In this document: one piece after another, positions 28,958 through 37,862 of the stretch
Numbering within the stretch: position 1 is the stretch's first letter
How the letters are laid out: the number at the start of each line of letters is the position of its first letter
Assembly: GCF_000173075.1 (NCBI RefSeq)
Contig: NZ_ABVL01000010.1
Span: 62,001 to 126,000 of the forward strand
DNA from: Chthoniobacter flavus Ellin428
Lineage (GTDB): Bacteria; Verrucomicrobiota; Verrucomicrobiia; Chthoniobacterales; Chthoniobacteraceae
DNA: 64,000 nucleotides
Reading direction: 5' to 3'
Position numbers and translations under genes: made by a program
The notes under the pieces: model-generated
What the model saw: the letters and a program-made list of their open reading frames with translations, nothing else
Databases searched by the model: none
Told to the model about the DNA's origin: nothing

Positions 28958-30439
28958 ATGAACGATCGACTGCTTTCTCATGCGGGGCGCCATTTGCTAA
29001 GTCGCCGGGATTTTCTGCGGTGGGGCGGGACGGGGTTGGGCGGGATCGCGCTGGCGACCTTGCTTGGTGAACAGCAACTGCTCGCGGAGGATCATTCGCC
29101 CATTCGCCCGGTCATCGATCCGACCCAGCCCTACGCGCCGCGACCGCCGCATTTCCCGGCGAAAGCGAAGCGCGTGGTGATGCTCTTTTGCTCGGGCGCG
29201 CTCAGTCACGTAGATACGTTTGACTACAAGCCCGAGTTGGTGAAACGGCACGACACGCCGATGCCGGGTGGCGATGGGCTGGTCACTTTCCAGGGGCAGC
29301 AGGGCAACCTCATCAAGCCGCTGTGGGAGTTCAAGCCACGTGGGCAGAGCGGCAAGATGGTCAGCGATCTCGTGCCGCATCTCGCCGAGTTGGCGGATGA
29401 GATGTGCTTCATCCACTCGATGACCGCCAAGTCGAACACGCACGGCCCGGCGGAGAACCAGATGAGCACGGGCTTCACCCTCGACGGCTTTCCGGGAATC
29501 GGTTCGTGGGTAACGTATGCGCTGGGCAGCGAGTGCCGCGATCTCCCGGCTTTCGTGGCGATTCCCGATCCGCGCGGTGTCCCGCAGATTGGTTCGCGTC
29601 ATTGGTCGTCGGGCTTTCTCCCCGCGGTATTTCAAGGGACGGCGTTCAATGCGGACAAACCGATTCCCAATCTCGAACGCCCGACAGGAATCAGCGCCAG
29701 CGACGACCGTGCGACCCGGGATTTTTTGAAGCTGCTCAACGATCAGCAATTGGCGAAGAATCCCGGGGACAGCGATCTCGCGGCGCGGATTTCCGCGTAT
29801 GAACTGGCGGCGAAGATGCAGTTGGCCGCAGCGGAGGTGAGTGGCACTTCCGGCGAAAACGCCGCAACGCTCGAGGCGTATGGGGTCAATGATAGCAACA
29901 CGACGAAGGCGGGCTTTGCGAAGAATTGCCTGCTTGCTCGGCGGTTGATCGAACGCGGGGTGCGTTTTGTACAGCTCTTCAATGGCTCCTACGCGATGGG
30001 CGAGGGCGTGGGGAATTGGGACGGGCACAAGAAGATCCAGGACCAATACAACATCCATGCGCCAATTCTCGATCAGCCGGCGGCGGCGCTATTACGCGAT
30101 TTGAAAGAACGCGGATTGCTGGCGGAGACGCTCTTCGTTTTCGTCACGGAATTCGGGCGCATGCCGACGTTCCAAAAAGGCGCCAATGGGCGGGACCACA
30201 ACCCGAAAGGCTTCACCGTGTGGCTGGCGGGCGCGGGTGTGAAGCGGGCGTTCAGCTATGGGGCGACGGACGAGTTCGGCTACCGGGCGGTCGAGCAGGT
30301 CGCGACCATCTATGATCTGCACGCGACCATCCTGCGCATCCTCGGGCTCGATCATGAGCGGCTCACCTTCTATCACAACGGCATCGAGCGGCGGCTCACC
30401 GATGTGCATGGGAAGGTGATTGAAGCAATCCTTTCATAG
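28958..30439 (+). CDS. Second DUF1501 protein, Tat-exported
   Basis: The 493-residue product starts with a twin-arginine signal ([23 protein letters not shown]). DUF1501 blocks appear in order: [92 protein letters not shown] and [18 protein letters not shown]. It is 3 bases after the second cytochrome-like gene and is surely co-transcribed with it. It parallels the DUF1501 gene at 23237-24733 but retains the longer central section with [19 protein letters not shown]. Function beyond the family is unknown. Confidence 0.9.
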   Translation: MNDRLLSHAGRHLLSRRDFLRWGGTGLGGIALATLLGEQQLLAEDHSPIRPVIDPTQPYAPRPPHFPAKAKRVVMLFCSGALSHVDTFDYKPELVKRHDTPMPGGDGLVTFQGQQGNLIKPLWEFKPRGQSGKMVSDLVPHLAELADEMCFIHSMTAKSNTHGPAENQMSTGFTLDGFPGIGSWVTYALGSECRDLPAFVAIPDPRGVPQIGSRHWSSGFLPAVFQGTAFNADKPIPNLERPTGISASDDRATRDFLKLLNDQQLAKNPGDSDLAARISAYELAAKMQLAAAEVSGTSGENAATLEAYGVNDSNTTKAGFAKNCLLARRLIERGVRFVQLFNGSYAMGEGVGNWDGHKKIQDQYNIHAPILDQPAAALLRDLKERGLLAETLFVFVTEFGRMPTFQKGANGRDHNPKGFTVWLAGAGVKRAFSYGATDEFGYRAVEQVATIYDLHATILRILGLDHERLTFYHNGIERRLTDVHGKVIEAILS

Positions 30440-30567
30440 GCGGGGCACACACCGAAATGGCCGATCCGGTAGCAACGTCGGTGCTTCTGCAGAGAGGCGG
30501 AACTTTATGCGGCTGCCGCGACGATTCCTCTTGGTATTGTCGGTCACAGCGTGTCTGGTGAGCCTCT

Positions 30568-30666
30568 ATGGGACACAATAAAGGCAAAGACAACGCCAAG
30601 AAACGCGCCGCTCGCCGGAAGAAGACAGAGCGACTCGCGCTCGCCAAAAAGACGAAGGCGGCTTAG
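30568..30666 (+). CDS. Very small basic protein
   Basis: The frame encodes 32 residues beginning MGHNKGKDNAKKRAARRKK, more than half Lys/Arg/Ala, ending KKTKAA. The composition is unlike random translation of this region. It resembles tiny nucleic-acid-binding or ribosome-associated basic peptides. No ribosome site is obvious. It sits alone in the otherwise empty stretch between the DUF1501 and desaturase genes; the rest of that gap shows nothing I can support. Confidence 0.45.
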   Translation: MGHNKGKDNAKKRAARRKKTERLALAKKTKAA

Positions 30667-30785
30667 CCGTCGCGATCTGCGACAGGACCAAATCCCAGCG
30701 CTGTGGTGGTAAACACCGCAGGGTCTTCTAGGAGATTGTCCTGAATTGCGGGCGACAAGATTCCTTTTCGGGTGCATACTTCTTT

Positions 30786-31797
30786 CTGAAGCTAAACCTA
30801 AAAAGCGGTCGGGAGTTAATTCTTGCCACCAAGCGATACGCCAGGGACTCCACCGCAGAAAGTTGGTGGTACGTCCTGTCGACCACGTTCCTTCTCCTCA
30901 TTGCATTCGCCGGAACGCATTGGAGTTTGAATCTGACCTCACGGGTGGTCTGCAGCGTTCTCAGTGGGCTGCTGCTCCTGCAGACTGTTTGTCATTTACC
31001 ACGACCAACAGCACCACGCCATCCTGCCTCGCTCGCGGGCGGCGGACCTGTTTATGCGGGTGTTTGGAATTCTCGCCTTGAGCCCCAGTCACATCTGGCG
31101 CAGCTCGCATAACCATCACCACAGCCACAACTCCAAGTTGCGCGGATCGCATATCGGCTCGTTTCCGATCATGACGAAGGCCCAGTATTTGAAGTCCTCC
31201 TCGTTGGTTCGTTTTCGTTACCTTTTCACCCGGCATCCCCTGACGATTCTCTTCGGCTACTTCTTCGTCTTCATCGTGGGAATGTGCCTCGTTCCGTTCG
31301 TGAACAATCCGAAGCGGAACTACGACGGTCTTATCGCACTGCTACTGCATGCTGCCATCGGCGTCGCCTTGGTTCACTATTGGGGCTGGATGGCGCTGCT
31401 CCTCACCCAGACGATTCCGCACTTCGTGCTCTACGGGATTGGGACGTATCTCTTTTACGCGCAGCACAATTTTCCCGGTGTTTTGTTCAACGACAAGGCC
31501 GGCTGGACTTATGAAAAGGCGGCGATCGAGTCCTCCAGCTTCCTGCGGACAGGCGCCATCATGGCCTGGTTCACGGCGAACATTGGCTACCATCACATCC
31601 ATCACTTGAATGCCCGGATTCCATTCTATCGGCTGCCCGAAGTGGCGCGCGGCGTGCCCGAGTTGAGCGCTTCCCGTATCACCTCTCTTCATCCGCGCGA
31701 AATTATTCGCTGTCTCCGCCTGAAAGTGTGGGATGTTGAACAGCAACGCATGGTCGGCCTCGATGAAGCGATGCGGCAACCCGCACCGGCCGTCTAA
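30786..31797 (+). CDS. Membrane fatty acid desaturase (frameshifted, start unclear)
   Basis: Three histidine clusters of the membrane desaturase family are present: [14 protein letters not shown] and GYHHIHH. Hydrophobic segments lie between them ([41 protein letters not shown]). The N-terminal ~65 residues ([31 protein letters not shown]) are in another frame. Removing one base in CTGCAG at 30978-30983 joins them to [12 protein letters not shown]. No ATG/GTG/TTG precedes this part in frame; CTG at 30786 is the nearest candidate. The protein would introduce double bonds into membrane acyl chains. It overlaps the proposed lpxD start. Confidence 0.72.
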
Positions 31798-32935
31798 GCG
31801 AACCCTTCCATCGAAGCGATGGGCGCCTCGGCGTCTTTCGTGTTTCCTCTTCACGCTTATTTCCATTTCCTTTACCGCGGGTGAAATTGCCAACCGAGTT
31901 CAGGGCGAAGTCGAGGGTGACGCGGACACGCTTTTAACTGGCCTTGCCGCGGCGGATGCCGCGGGGTGTGGAGATCTCACGTTTGCCGAAAAAGGCGCGC
32001 ATTTCCAGGCGGCCGCGCAAAGTGCGGCGAGTGGCATATTGGTCGCGGGCCCATTTCGATCCCCAGAGAAAGTGCTGATTCGGGTGCGAGATGCCCGCGT
32101 GGCTTTTGCCCGGTTGCTGCCGCTCTTTTTCCCGGAGGAGCAATATCCGGCCGGGATTCATCCGAGCGTTGTCACGGCCTCCTCTGCCGAAGTGCATCCC
32201 ACCGCGCACATCGGCCCTGGCTGCGTCATCGGTGAGGGAGCTTGCATCGGAGCGCGTTCCGTCCTGGTGGGCGGAAATCACCTCGGAAAGAACGTTCACT
32301 TGGGTGAGGATGTGCGCCTGTTTCCCAACGTGGTCGTTTACGACCAGACGTTGATCGGCAACCGCGTGACCATTCACGCTGGCACCGTGATTGGGGCGGA
32401 CGGCTTTGGATACGTCTTTGATCAAGGCGTGCACCGGAAAATTCAGCAGGTTGGCAAGGTGGTCATTGAGGATGATGTGGAAATCGGCGCGAATTCAGCC
32501 ATCGATCGCGGGGCGCTTGGTTCGACGGTGATCGGCGCCGGAACCAAGATCGACAACCTCGTTCACATCGCCCATAATGTCGTTCTCGGCCGCCATTGTC
32601 TGATCATGGGCCAGGTGGGTTTTGCCGGCAGCACTCGTCTCGGGGATTATGTGGTCGTCGCCTCACAGTCCGGCATCGCCGGTCATCTGCATCTCGGCGA
32701 TCAGGCAACCATCGGAGCGAAATCCGGAGTCATGCGCGACGTGCCGGCGGGCGGCACCGTGCTGGGAATTCCCGCCATGTCCGATAAACAGACCAAACGC
32801 CAGTGGATCGGGGTGCAGCAATTGCCGGAAACAACCCGGCGCATTCGCGAACTGGAACATCTCGTGGGACGTTTGACGGCCCGGTTGGACGCCCTCGAAG
32901 CGTCTTCGCCGGAACCAGATCAACGCTCCGCCTAA
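31763..32935 (+). CDS. lpxD: UDP-3-O-acylglucosamine N-acyltransferase
   Basis: LpxD adds the second hydroxyacyl chain to UDP-glucosamine in lipid A synthesis. The uridine-binding N-terminal domain begins at about 31860 ([20 protein letters not shown]). A left-handed beta-helix of hexapeptide repeats follows ([39 protein letters not shown]) with the catalytic His in VHIAHN and the GADGFGYVF motif. The C-terminal helix ([22 protein letters not shown]) is typical. The only standard start, ATG at 31763, adds ~33 poorly conserved residues and overlaps the desaturase by 35 bases; a rare ATT start near the domain edge is possible. It implies an outer membrane with lipid A. Confidence 0.88.
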   Translation: MKRCGNPHRPSKRTLPSKRWAPRRLSCFLFTLISISFTAGEIANRVQGEVEGDADTLLTGLAAADAAGCGDLTFAEKGAHFQAAAQSAASGILVAGPFRSPEKVLIRVRDARVAFARLLPLFFPEEQYPAGIHPSVVTASSAEVHPTAHIGPGCVIGEGACIGARSVLVGGNHLGKNVHLGEDVRLFPNVVVYDQTLIGNRVTIHAGTVIGADGFGYVFDQGVHRKIQQVGKVVIEDDVEIGANSAIDRGALGSTVIGAGTKIDNLVHIAHNVVLGRHCLIMGQVGFAGSTRLGDYVVVASQSGIAGHLHLGDQATIGAKSGVMRDVPAGGTVLGIPAMSDKQTKRQWIGVQQLPETTRRIRELEHLVGRLTARLDALEASSPEPDQRSA

Positions 32936-32954
32936 GGCTCTCCTTGTCCGCCGT

Positions 32955-35900
32955 CTATGCAGGCGTGGCCGCGCCGGGCTGGGCTTGCTTGAGGCGGGCC
33001 AGTTTGGCGGCGGCGTCGGTGAGCCACGCGGCGTCGGGGGCAGCGTAGGGGCGGAAGGTTTCGAGGGTGCCGGCTTGCTCGTTGTAGTAGAGCGCGCGGT
33101 GCAGGCCAAGGTTGCTGGCCTTGGGCGAGTCGATGAGGCTGGCGGAATCGTTGGCGCTCATCTGGAAGACGACGCGCATTTCGAATTCCGTCAGCGCCTT
33201 GCGGCTCATGCTGCGGTTGACGTTGTTGAGCGTGTCGATGCTGACCAGCAGGTGAATGCCGTAGCTGCTGCCCTCGGTGATGAGATCGGCGAAAAGCGCA
33301 CCGGGATTCGCGGCCGAGTCGTCGCTGCTCATTGAGAAGCTGAAGTCGTCTTCCTGCCGCAGCTTCTTGAAACGGTGCAGGCCGTGGATGAGGACGAAGA
33401 TCGCCGGCGCATCGTGCGGCGCCTCGCCGTTGGAGCGCGCTTTCAGCTCCGTGGAGAGGTCGGACATGATCTGCGGGATTTCCGGTCCACGGCTGACCGT
33501 CACCGGATGCGGAATGGCGGCGACGACGCGGTCGAGCAACTCCGCGTCCTGGGACCCGGGCGTGGTGCTTTGGATCAGGACGAACTTCGCGGCGCCGAGC
33601 GGATATTGCGCGGCGAGCGAGAGCATGGAAATGCCGAGCATGGTGAGCGCGGCTTCGTCGCGCTGACCGACGATGAGCAGATGGTTGCCGCTCTGCCGTT
33701 GGAACATCGCTTCGGTGGGGCCTTTGATGGAATTCGGCGCGCCGAACCAGGCGCGGCCCACCGCGGGGGCCACGCTGGGCGTGGCGTCCAGCGTCCGGCG
33801 GAGGACATCGTTTTCCGGGAGCGCTGCAGGCGCGTTGCCCTCGAAGACGATGGGCGTGCCGTAGTCCGCGTGGCGCTGTTCGACCAAGGCATGGATTTCA
33901 TCGAGCCGCACATCGCGCTCGCTGTCGGAGAGCCAGCAAACTTGGAAGGGACTGTTGCCTTCGATGGCGCCGGCGGCGTCGTTGTAGATGCCTTCACCGG
34001 GGCGCGAGAGCAGACGCGGCGCCGGGTTGTTGTCGTCCATGATGAGATAGGCATCGGCCTCGTTACACTGCAACGCGACGCGAATGACCATCTGGCCGAG
34101 GGTCGCGCGAGCCAGCGAATAGGCGCCGCCGAGTGTTTGCGAACCGAGCAGCACGTGAATGCCGAAGGCACGACCCTGACGAACGATGCGGTCGAAGAGC
34201 AGCGAAGCCGTCTGCGCGATGGTATCGTCGTCGACGAAGAACTCCTGAAATTCGTCAATGATGAGCAGGGCGCGGGGCATCGGCTCCGTGCCGCCTTCGC
34301 GCTTGTAACCGGCCACGTCCTGCACGCCGAGCTTGCGGAAAATATCGCCGCGGCGCTTCAGTTCTTCATCCACGCGCTGAAGCACGCTGAGGGCGAATTC
34401 GCGATCGGACTCGATCGCCACGACCCTGGCATGGGGCAGCCGCTTTTCGGCGTAGCACTTGAACTCGACGCCTTTCTTGAAATCGATGAGGTAGAACTCG
34501 ACCTGCTCCGGCGAGCAGGAGAGCGCGAGGTTCGTGATGATGATGTGGAAGAGCGTCGATTTACCGGAGCCCGTCTTGCCGGCGAAGAGCGCGTGCTGGC
34601 GCGTGCCTTTGCCGATGGCGAGATACTGGTGCTTGGTCGCGCCGGTGCGGCCAACGGCGATCTTGAGTTCGTTGGTCGTATCGTTCGTCCAGAGCTGGCC
34701 GGGCGCGGGCGCGATCTGCGAGAAGGGGACTTCGACGCGATTGGAATCGACGCTGGCCTTGCCGATTTTGTGGACGAATTGCGCGGCGAGTTCGTCGGAG
34801 GGCGGGGCGTCAAAAGTCAGCCGGGCCATCGCTTCGGTGGGCGCGTTCGCGATCACGAATTGATTGCCCTGGCGCTTGAGCACGAGGCTGCTCTTGCGCA
34901 GTTCGTCGGGCACGAAACCATCCGGCAATTCCTGCCGCTCGTCCCAATGAATGAGGGTGAAGACGCCGCAGCGCGCGCCGCTGGTGGCGATGCTTTGCAG
35001 GCGCTTGGCGGCAGTCTCGCTGAAGTTCGCCGGGAAATCCGCGACGACGAGGAAATGATACTTCTCCGCCACGCTGCCGGCTTTCTCGTTGTATTCGGTG
35101 ATCGTCGCGTATTCGTTGCGCAGATACATCTGGATTACCTTCTCGATGTGCTCGTTGAGCTCACCGAGGCGTTCGTCGATCTGGTCACGCTGCGTCCAGA
35201 TGCGCCGGTTGATGAGCGCTTCCTCGTAATCGGAGAAGTGCATGAGGCCGGCGAAATTCTGGCCGAGGCCGACCGGGTCGATGATGGTGAAAGCGAGCTT
35301 GCCCGGCTGACTGGTGGTGAAGAGGCGCAGGATGATGTCGTTGAGCGTGCCAATCATCGTGGCATCGCCCGATTCCTTCGTTTCGAAGAGCAGCGAGCCC
35401 TCGAGCGGATAGGTCAGGGCGAGCGGCGCGGTCAATTGCGCGGGGCCGGGCAGGGGAAGCCGCGGGTCCTGCGGGTGCGCCGCGAGCGTCGTATCGAGCT
35501 GGCCGAAGCGCGTGGCCCAGGTGAATGACTTCGGGATGGTCCAGCTTTCGAGGAAGGATTCCGACCAGGGCGGGAAAGACTCGGCGGAGGCCGACTGGAT
35601 GGCGTGCAAGTTTTCGTAGAGCGGGGTGATGGCGCTCTGCCACTCTGCGGCGAGCGCGTCCCAGCGGGTCGCTTCTTCCTGCGTGATGGCGGTCGATTCC
35701 GTGGCGTGCGTGGCATCGAGCGTCTGCCGGCGGGCATCGGCATCCTGGCGATAACGCGCCTGGCGTTCATCGCGTTCGGTGACGAACCGGGCGAGTTTCG
35801 GTGCGGAAAATTGATCGATCTTCGCCGTCACGCGCGGCATCTGTGCTTCGATTTTCTTGCGCATCTTGTGCTCGAACTCGGCCTCCACCTGGTCGGAGCG

Positions 35901-36857
35901 TCTCCACTGCTCTGCAATCCCGCCCCGGGTCTTTTCGAATTCCTCCTGGGCGCGATCTTTCACCACCTGCTGCTCGTGGTCGGCCAGCCCCTTGATGGCC
36001 GCGTGCTGCACGGTGGCCACGCGGAGAGCATTGGCAAAGTGCGGCACGAAGGCCTTGCCCTGTTGGTGCCCCATGACCGCGCCGATGATGAAAAGGAAAG
36101 CCAGCGCGCCGAGAATGCCCGCGAGCACGATGCCATTCGGCGGCATCGCCACCGCCGCCGCGACCGCGAGCAGGAGCAGCACCGGGATGACCACATAGGG
36201 CAGCGCATAGCCGAAGAACTTCGGCAACGGACGCCGCAGGTATTCACCGAGATATTGCTGGGCCACGGCGACCGCGTTGTTCAATTCCTTCAATCCTTCC
36301 TCGCAGCTCGCCGGCGTCGGCGCCTGGGCATTGATCGGTCGCAGTTGCTTGAGAAAGCTGAAGTAACCGCCAAAGGCCCGGCGCGCCTGCCGGCGCATTT
36401 TCTTCATCGCATCCTCGGCAGCGTCGAGCTGCTCCATGCAGTTGCCGTGCACCTTGTCCGCCGCTTTTTGGTCGGTCTCGAGTTTGCGCTCGGCTTGGAA
36501 TTGCTTGAGCTGCAGGTCCCCCATCCAGCGCTCCTTGGCCTGGCGGGCGTGGAGCGGCAGCTTGCGCAGCATGGCGGTGCCGGAGCGGTTCACGCGCATG
36601 CGGCGGCCTTCGTAGAGCGCGGTCAGGCGCTGGCGGCCGTTTTGGCAATACGCATTAGCCTCCTCGACGAGGTTGGTGAAGCGCGTCTCGGCCTTCTCCT
36701 TGCCGTCGCGCTGCTGGCGATTAATGGTATGTCGGCGCGCGGCAAAATCCCGACTCAAGGCCTCTTCGCGCTGGGCGAAGGCGGCGGCGGTTTTTTGCAG
36801 CGTGGCGAGGAGTTCGAGGACGCGGGTGGGACGAAGGTCGGGCTTACTCACATTCAC
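32955..36857 (-). CDS. FtsK/SpoIIIE-type ATPase resembling the type VII secretion motor EssC/EccC
   Basis: The 1300-residue chain has an N-terminal coiled coil (~10-165), two membrane helices (~215-238 and 243-263), a second charged coiled coil (~290-410) and three RecA-like domains. Only the middle one keeps Walker A (GKTGSGKST, 760-768) and Walker B (ALLIIDEF, Asp868-Glu869). The first (~480-700) and third (~1035-1290) lack the lysine loop, though the third retains IFVLIHGLHRF. Three tandem domains after paired membrane helices is the EssC/EccC plan, but coiled coils replace the FHA-type N-terminus of EssC. It is last in a tight operon with two WXG100-like genes, the usual substrates of such motors. 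FtsK-type DNA pumping is less likely because no gamma domain is seen. Confidence 0.85.
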   Translation of the reverse strand: MNVSKPDLRPTRVLELLATLQKTAAAFAQREEALSRDFAARRHTINRQQRDGKEKAETRFTNLVEEANAYCQNGRQRLTALYEGRRMRVNRSGTAMLRKLPLHARQAKERWMGDLQLKQFQAERKLETDQKAADKVHGNCMEQLDAAEDAMKKMRRQARRAFGGYFSFLKQLRPINAQAPTPASCEEGLKELNNAVAVAQQYLGEYLRRPLPKFFGYALPYVVIPVLLLLAVAAAVAMPPNGIVLAGILGALAFLFIIGAVMGHQQGKAFVPHFANALRVATVQHAAIKGLADHEQQVVKDRAQEEFEKTRGGIAEQWRRSDQVEAEFEHKMRKKIEAQMPRVTAKIDQFSAPKLARFVTERDERQARYRQDADARRQTLDATHATESTAITQEEATRWDALAAEWQSAITPLYENLHAIQSASAESFPPWSESFLESWTIPKSFTWATRFGQLDTTLAAHPQDPRLPLPGPAQLTAPLALTYPLEGSLLFETKESGDATMIGTLNDIILRLFTTSQPGKLAFTIIDPVGLGQNFAGLMHFSDYEEALINRRIWTQRDQIDERLGELNEHIEKVIQMYLRNEYATITEYNEKAGSVAEKYHFLVVADFPANFSETAAKRLQSIATSGARCGVFTLIHWDERQELPDGFVPDELRKSSLVLKRQGNQFVIANAPTEAMARLTFDAPPSDELAAQFVHKIGKASVDSNRVEVPFSQIAPAPGQLWTNDTTNELKIAVGRTGATKHQYLAIGKGTRQHALFAGKTGSGKSTLFHIIITNLALSCSPEQVEFYLIDFKKGVEFKCYAEKRLPHARVVAIESDREFALSVLQRVDEELKRRGDIFRKLGVQDVAGYKREGGTEPMPRALLIIDEFQEFFVDDDTIAQTASLLFDRIVRQGRAFGIHVLLGSQTLGGAYSLARATLGQMVIRVALQCNEADAYLIMDDNNPAPRLLSRPGEGIYNDAAGAIEGNSPFQVCWLSDSERDVRLDEIHALVEQRHADYGTPIVFEGNAPAALPENDVLRRTLDATPSVAPAVGRAWFGAPNSIKGPTEAMFQRQSGNHLLIVGQRDEAALTMLGISMLSLAAQYPLGAAKFVLIQSTTPGSQDAELLDRVVAAIPHPVTVSRGPEIPQIMSDLSTELKARSNGEAPHDAPAIFVLIHGLHRFKKLRQEDDFSFSMSSDDSAANPGALFADLITEGSSYGIHLLVSIDTLNNVNRSMSRKALTEFEMRVVFQMSANDSASLIDSPKASNLGLHRALYYNEQAGTLETFRPYAAPDAAWLTDAAAKLARLKQAQPGAATPA

Positions 36858-37056
36858 TTCTTACACGTTTCAAAAGGACATCGATTTCCTGCATCACGCC
36901 CATGGTGCGTTGGACGTGATCGGGCAGATCTTCGAGATAATCGCGCTGGAACTGCTGCGCCTTGTGATCATGCCAATGGGAACGCGCTTCGTTCCATTTG
37001 AGATTCAGTTCCTTCAGGGCCTGGACGAGATTGGCGCCGCTTTCTTTGGCACTCAT
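36844..37056 (-). CDS. WXG100-like small protein B (WxD variant)
   Basis: The 70-residue product (MSAKESGANLVQALKELNLK...) is predicted to be a helical hairpin. WHD at 28-30 followed by F36 (HWHDHKAQQFQRDYLEDL) matches the WXG100 turn, with Asp in place of Gly. It overlaps the coiled-coil gene by an ATGA (37053-37056), and its end overlaps the ATPase start by 14 bases, so translation of all three is coupled. It is short for the family (about 100 residues). It is likely a secreted or adaptor component of the locus. Confidence 0.72.
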   Translation of the reverse strand: MSAKESGANLVQALKELNLKWNEARSHWHDHKAQQFQRDYLEDLPDHVQRTMGVMQEIDVLLKRVRSECE

Positions 37057-37586
37057 GCGGAGGGGGCTTCGGGTTCGGCCGCAGGGGCGGCGTTGGGCGC
37101 GTCTTTCGGCGCCTGCACTTCGGCATAGGCCTCGAGGGTCTGGGCCGCGTGGACGAGGTAGGTGATGCCTTTGGGCAGGTTGAAATCGAGAAATTGCCGC
37201 AGGCCTTCCAGGCGCTTGGCCATGGGGTCGGCAATGGCGTCGAAATTCTGGTTCCACTTGCGGATCATGCGCAGTTTTTCCTCGGCCTCGGCGACGGCGG
37301 CCTTGGCTTTGCGCACGGCGTTTTGCTGGAAGGTAATATTGTCGCGCAGGCTGGAGAGCTTGGCGCTGATCAGCTCCTGTTCGGCGGCTTCGAGGGCACG
37401 CATGCGCTTCTTCATCTCATTTTCCCAGCGGGTGCGCTGCTCGTGTTGCAACCACATGCGGGTGCGCCGCAGCTCATCGGTGGCGTCATCGAGGGCGCGG
37501 CGCGCTTTGCTCTGGAAAATGATGAGGCCCGCGCGAAAAGCATCGAGCGCATCGACCGAGGTGACGTTTGCCTGGTTGCCGGCCAT
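37053..37586 (-). CDS. Coiled-coil protein of the type VII-like operon
   Basis: The 177-residue product begins TSVDALDAFRAGLIIFQSKARRALDDATDELRRTRMWLQ. A long charged helix follows (WENEMKKRMRALEAAEQELISAKL, AVRKAKAAVAEAEEKLRMIRKW), then a short Ala/Pro-rich tail. No signal peptide or membrane segment is visible. The opening ALDAFRAGL...A...ALD...RRT..WL recalls small proteins I associate with PVC gene clusters that also have WXG100-like proteins, but this is recollection, not a search. It sits 3 bases after protein A and overlaps protein B by ATGA. A structural or chaperone role in the apparatus is inference. Confidence 0.72.
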   Translation of the reverse strand: MAGNQANVTSVDALDAFRAGLIIFQSKARRALDDATDELRRTRMWLQHEQRTRWENEMKKRMRALEAAEQELISAKLSSLRDNITFQQNAVRKAKAAVAEAEEKLRMIRKWNQNFDAIADPMAKRLEGLRQFLDFNLPKGITYLVHAAQTLEAYAEVQAPKDAPNAAPAAEPEAPSA

Positions 37587-37589
37587 GAT

Positions 37590-37862
37590 TCAGCGCTGGT
37601 CGAGATATTCCTCGATCCGCTGCGCCTTGCGCAGGAGAAAGGGCGTGTGTTTCTCCGAGATCTCGGTGAATTTCTTGATCACCTTCATGGTGGTGATGAA
37701 TTCCTCGGCGAACTTTTCGTGTTCCTGATCCTGCCAGGTGGCGGAGAGGGCGGAGAAACGAGCTTGCAGCGCGGAGGCCTTGGTCTGCACGTCGTCATTG
37801 AAACGCTTCAGCTCCTTGGCGAAGCGCCGCACCTCCTCGGGATCCATGATTGCTTGGGCCAT
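37590..37862 (-). CDS. WXG100-like small protein A (WxD variant)
   Basis: The start MAQAIMDPEEV was chosen; an upstream in-frame start at 37919 would add 19 residues unlike the family. The 90 residues form two predicted helices (VRRFAKELKRFNDDVQTKASALQARFSAL and EKFAEEFITTMKVIKKFTEISEKH) joined by WQD at 43-45 with F51, the WXG turn with Asp for Gly. The helical hairpin, the length near 100 residues and the downstream FtsK-like ATPase agree with a WXG100 protein. It is the first gene of the operon. No C-terminal YxxxD/E signal is evident, though EEYLD near the end is suggestive. Confidence 0.78.
   Translation of the reverse strand: MAQAIMDPEEVRRFAKELKRFNDDVQTKASALQARFSALSATWQDQEHEKFAEEFITTMKVIKKFTEISEKHTPFLLRKAQRIEEYLDQR

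Noticed and set aside
31763..31860. Extra N-terminal domain of LpxD
   Set aside because: The 33 residues are Arg/Pro/Ser-rich, overlap the desaturase and have no counterpart in the family, so they probably reflect a wrong start.
33375..35528. 717-codon plus-strand open frame
   Set aside because: It is antisense to the FtsK/EssC-like ATPase, has no recognisable motif and shows the His/Arg/Glu-rich composition typical of a shadow frame in GC-rich DNA.
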